The notes under the pieces are model-generated. The model was given only the letters and a program-made list of their open reading frames with translations. It had not been told where the DNA came from and did no database searches. 64,000 bases of DNA from Clostridium sp. E02 (lineage in GTDB: Bacteria > Bacillota > Clostridia > Lachnospirales > Lachnospiraceae). Shown here in pieces: positions 63,405-64,000 of the stretch (within the stretch, counting starts at the first letter, position 1; every line of letters starts with the position of its first letter). The stretch is from contig NZ_RJLQ01000005.1 in assembly GCF_003833015.1 (NCBI RefSeq), positions 124,001 to 188,000 of the forward strand, in the 5' to 3' direction. The translations under genes were made by a program, and so were the position numbers.

Positions 63405-64000
63405 ATGGAACAAAACCATCGGGATGTCTTACTAAAGGCCAGTGGGCTTTGCAAGTATTTCCAGCAAAAGGATTTTATGGGGCGTAACAAGTCGGAGATT
63501 AAAGCCGTAGATGGAATTGACTTAGAAATCCGCAAGGGAGAAACGTTTGGACTTGTGGGAGAATCGGGCTGTGGAAAATCAACACTTGGACGGACGCTTA
63601 TCCGCATGTATGAGCCGACCAAAGGTTCCATTGTTTTCAAAGGACAAGATATCTCTTTTATAAAAGGGCAAAACCTTAACTCTATTCACAGACAGATGCA
63701 GATCATATTCCAGGATCCATATTCGGCACTTGATCCCCATCACAATGTCCGGGAAATTATCGGGGAATCGTTAAGTGCCATAGGTGGACGGTCCAAAAGT
63801 GAGATTGACGGACGAATCGAAGCGATGTTAAAAAAGGTTGGAATGAAGCCGGAGGACATGTATAAATATGCACATGAATTTTCTGGTGGACAGAGACAAC
63901 GGATCGGGATAGCCAGAGCACTTTGTGTGGAACCGGAATTTTTACTTTGCGATGAGCCAATCTCCGCACTGGATGTGTCAATCCAGGCGCAGGTAGTCAA
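63405..64000 (+). CDS. Opp/Dpp-type ABC ATPase, F component (runs off the right edge)
   Basis: The first 198 residues are present; the stop is beyond the window. Walker A GLVGESGCGKSTLGR and the ABC signature EFSGGQRQRIGIARAL, with Walker B LLCDEPISALD, are visible. Start ATG at 63405, one base after the D ATPase stop. It completes the importer with the two permeases and binding protein. Confidence 0.94.
   Translation, partial: MEQNHRDVLLKASGLCKYFQQKDFMGRNKSEIKAVDGIDLEIRKGETFGLVGESGCGKSTLGRTLIRMYEPTKGSIVFKGQDISFIKGQNLNSIHRQMQIIFQDPYSALDPHHNVREIIGESLSAIGGRSKSEIDGRIEAMLKKVGMKPEDMYKYAHEFSGGQRQRIGIARALCVEPEFLLCDEPISALDVSIQAQVV

Overview
The window reads as chromosomal DNA of an anaerobic, low-to-mid GC Clostridia, most likely a Lachnospiraceae. 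Evidence: a glycyl-radical microcompartment locus, a complete F-type ATP synthase operon with atpZ/atpI, an S-box (SAM-I) riboswitch before metK, YesM/YesN-type sugar regulation and several carbohydrate ABC transporters. I see no tRNA, rRNA, CRISPR, IS element or prophage. Genus is not determinable from the sequence alone.

Region 1 (1-8900): the downstream part of a glycyl-radical-enzyme microcompartment operon. It holds the C-terminus of the glycyl radical enzyme (probably choline trimethylamine-lyase), its radical-SAM activase, five shell proteins, an Fe-alcohol dehydrogenase, a CoA-acylating aldehyde dehydrogenase, a PduL phosphotransacylase, and EutP/EutJ/EutQ/EutT-like accessory proteins. 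Genes overlap or lie a few bases apart and end at a strong terminator. Together they would cleave the substrate to an aldehyde inside the shell and dismutate that aldehyde to alcohol plus acyl phosphate.

Region 2 (9040-16645): the ATP synthase operon atpZ-I-B-E-F-H-A-G-D-C with its own promoter and terminator. The c subunit carries the Na+-type ligand set. An 86-bp hairpin-forming unit is tandemly repeated three times between atpG and atpD.

Region 3 (16650-19570): an AT-rich patch of unrelated small genes (methyltransferase, GNAT acetyltransferase, secreted protein, rhomboid-like protein with a doubtful start).

Region 4 (19536-30881): a CoA-disulfide reductase/rhodanese plus siroheme-reductase-type pair with a divergent LysR regulator, an unusual small ferredoxin, a sugar nucleotidyltransferase, two lineage-type proteins of unknown role, murA, and riboswitch-controlled metK.

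Region 5 (30986-46192): a two-component pair, a DUF6062-like protein, an AraC regulator divergent from two Gfo/Idh/MocA dehydrogenases and a sugar isomerase/epimerase, then a YesM/YesN system divergent from a sugar ABC importer and a GH28 pectinase-family enzyme. This looks like a pectic oligosaccharide uptake and hydrolysis locus.

Region 6 (46182-55036): an inositol catabolism operon (DeoR-type regulator, Fe-ADH, iolJ, iolC, iolD, iolE, iolG, iolB) with a putative IolR-like operator of three tandem 11-mers. No iolA is present; the Fe-ADH may reduce malonate semialdehyde instead.

Region 7 (55136-64000): an MgtC-family membrane protein, then a ROK sugar kinase, a 546-residue protein that looks like an (alpha/alpha)-barrel carbohydrate enzyme of unknown activity, and an Opp/Dpp-type ABC importer running off the right edge. 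This may be an uncharacterised glycoside or oligosaccharide system.
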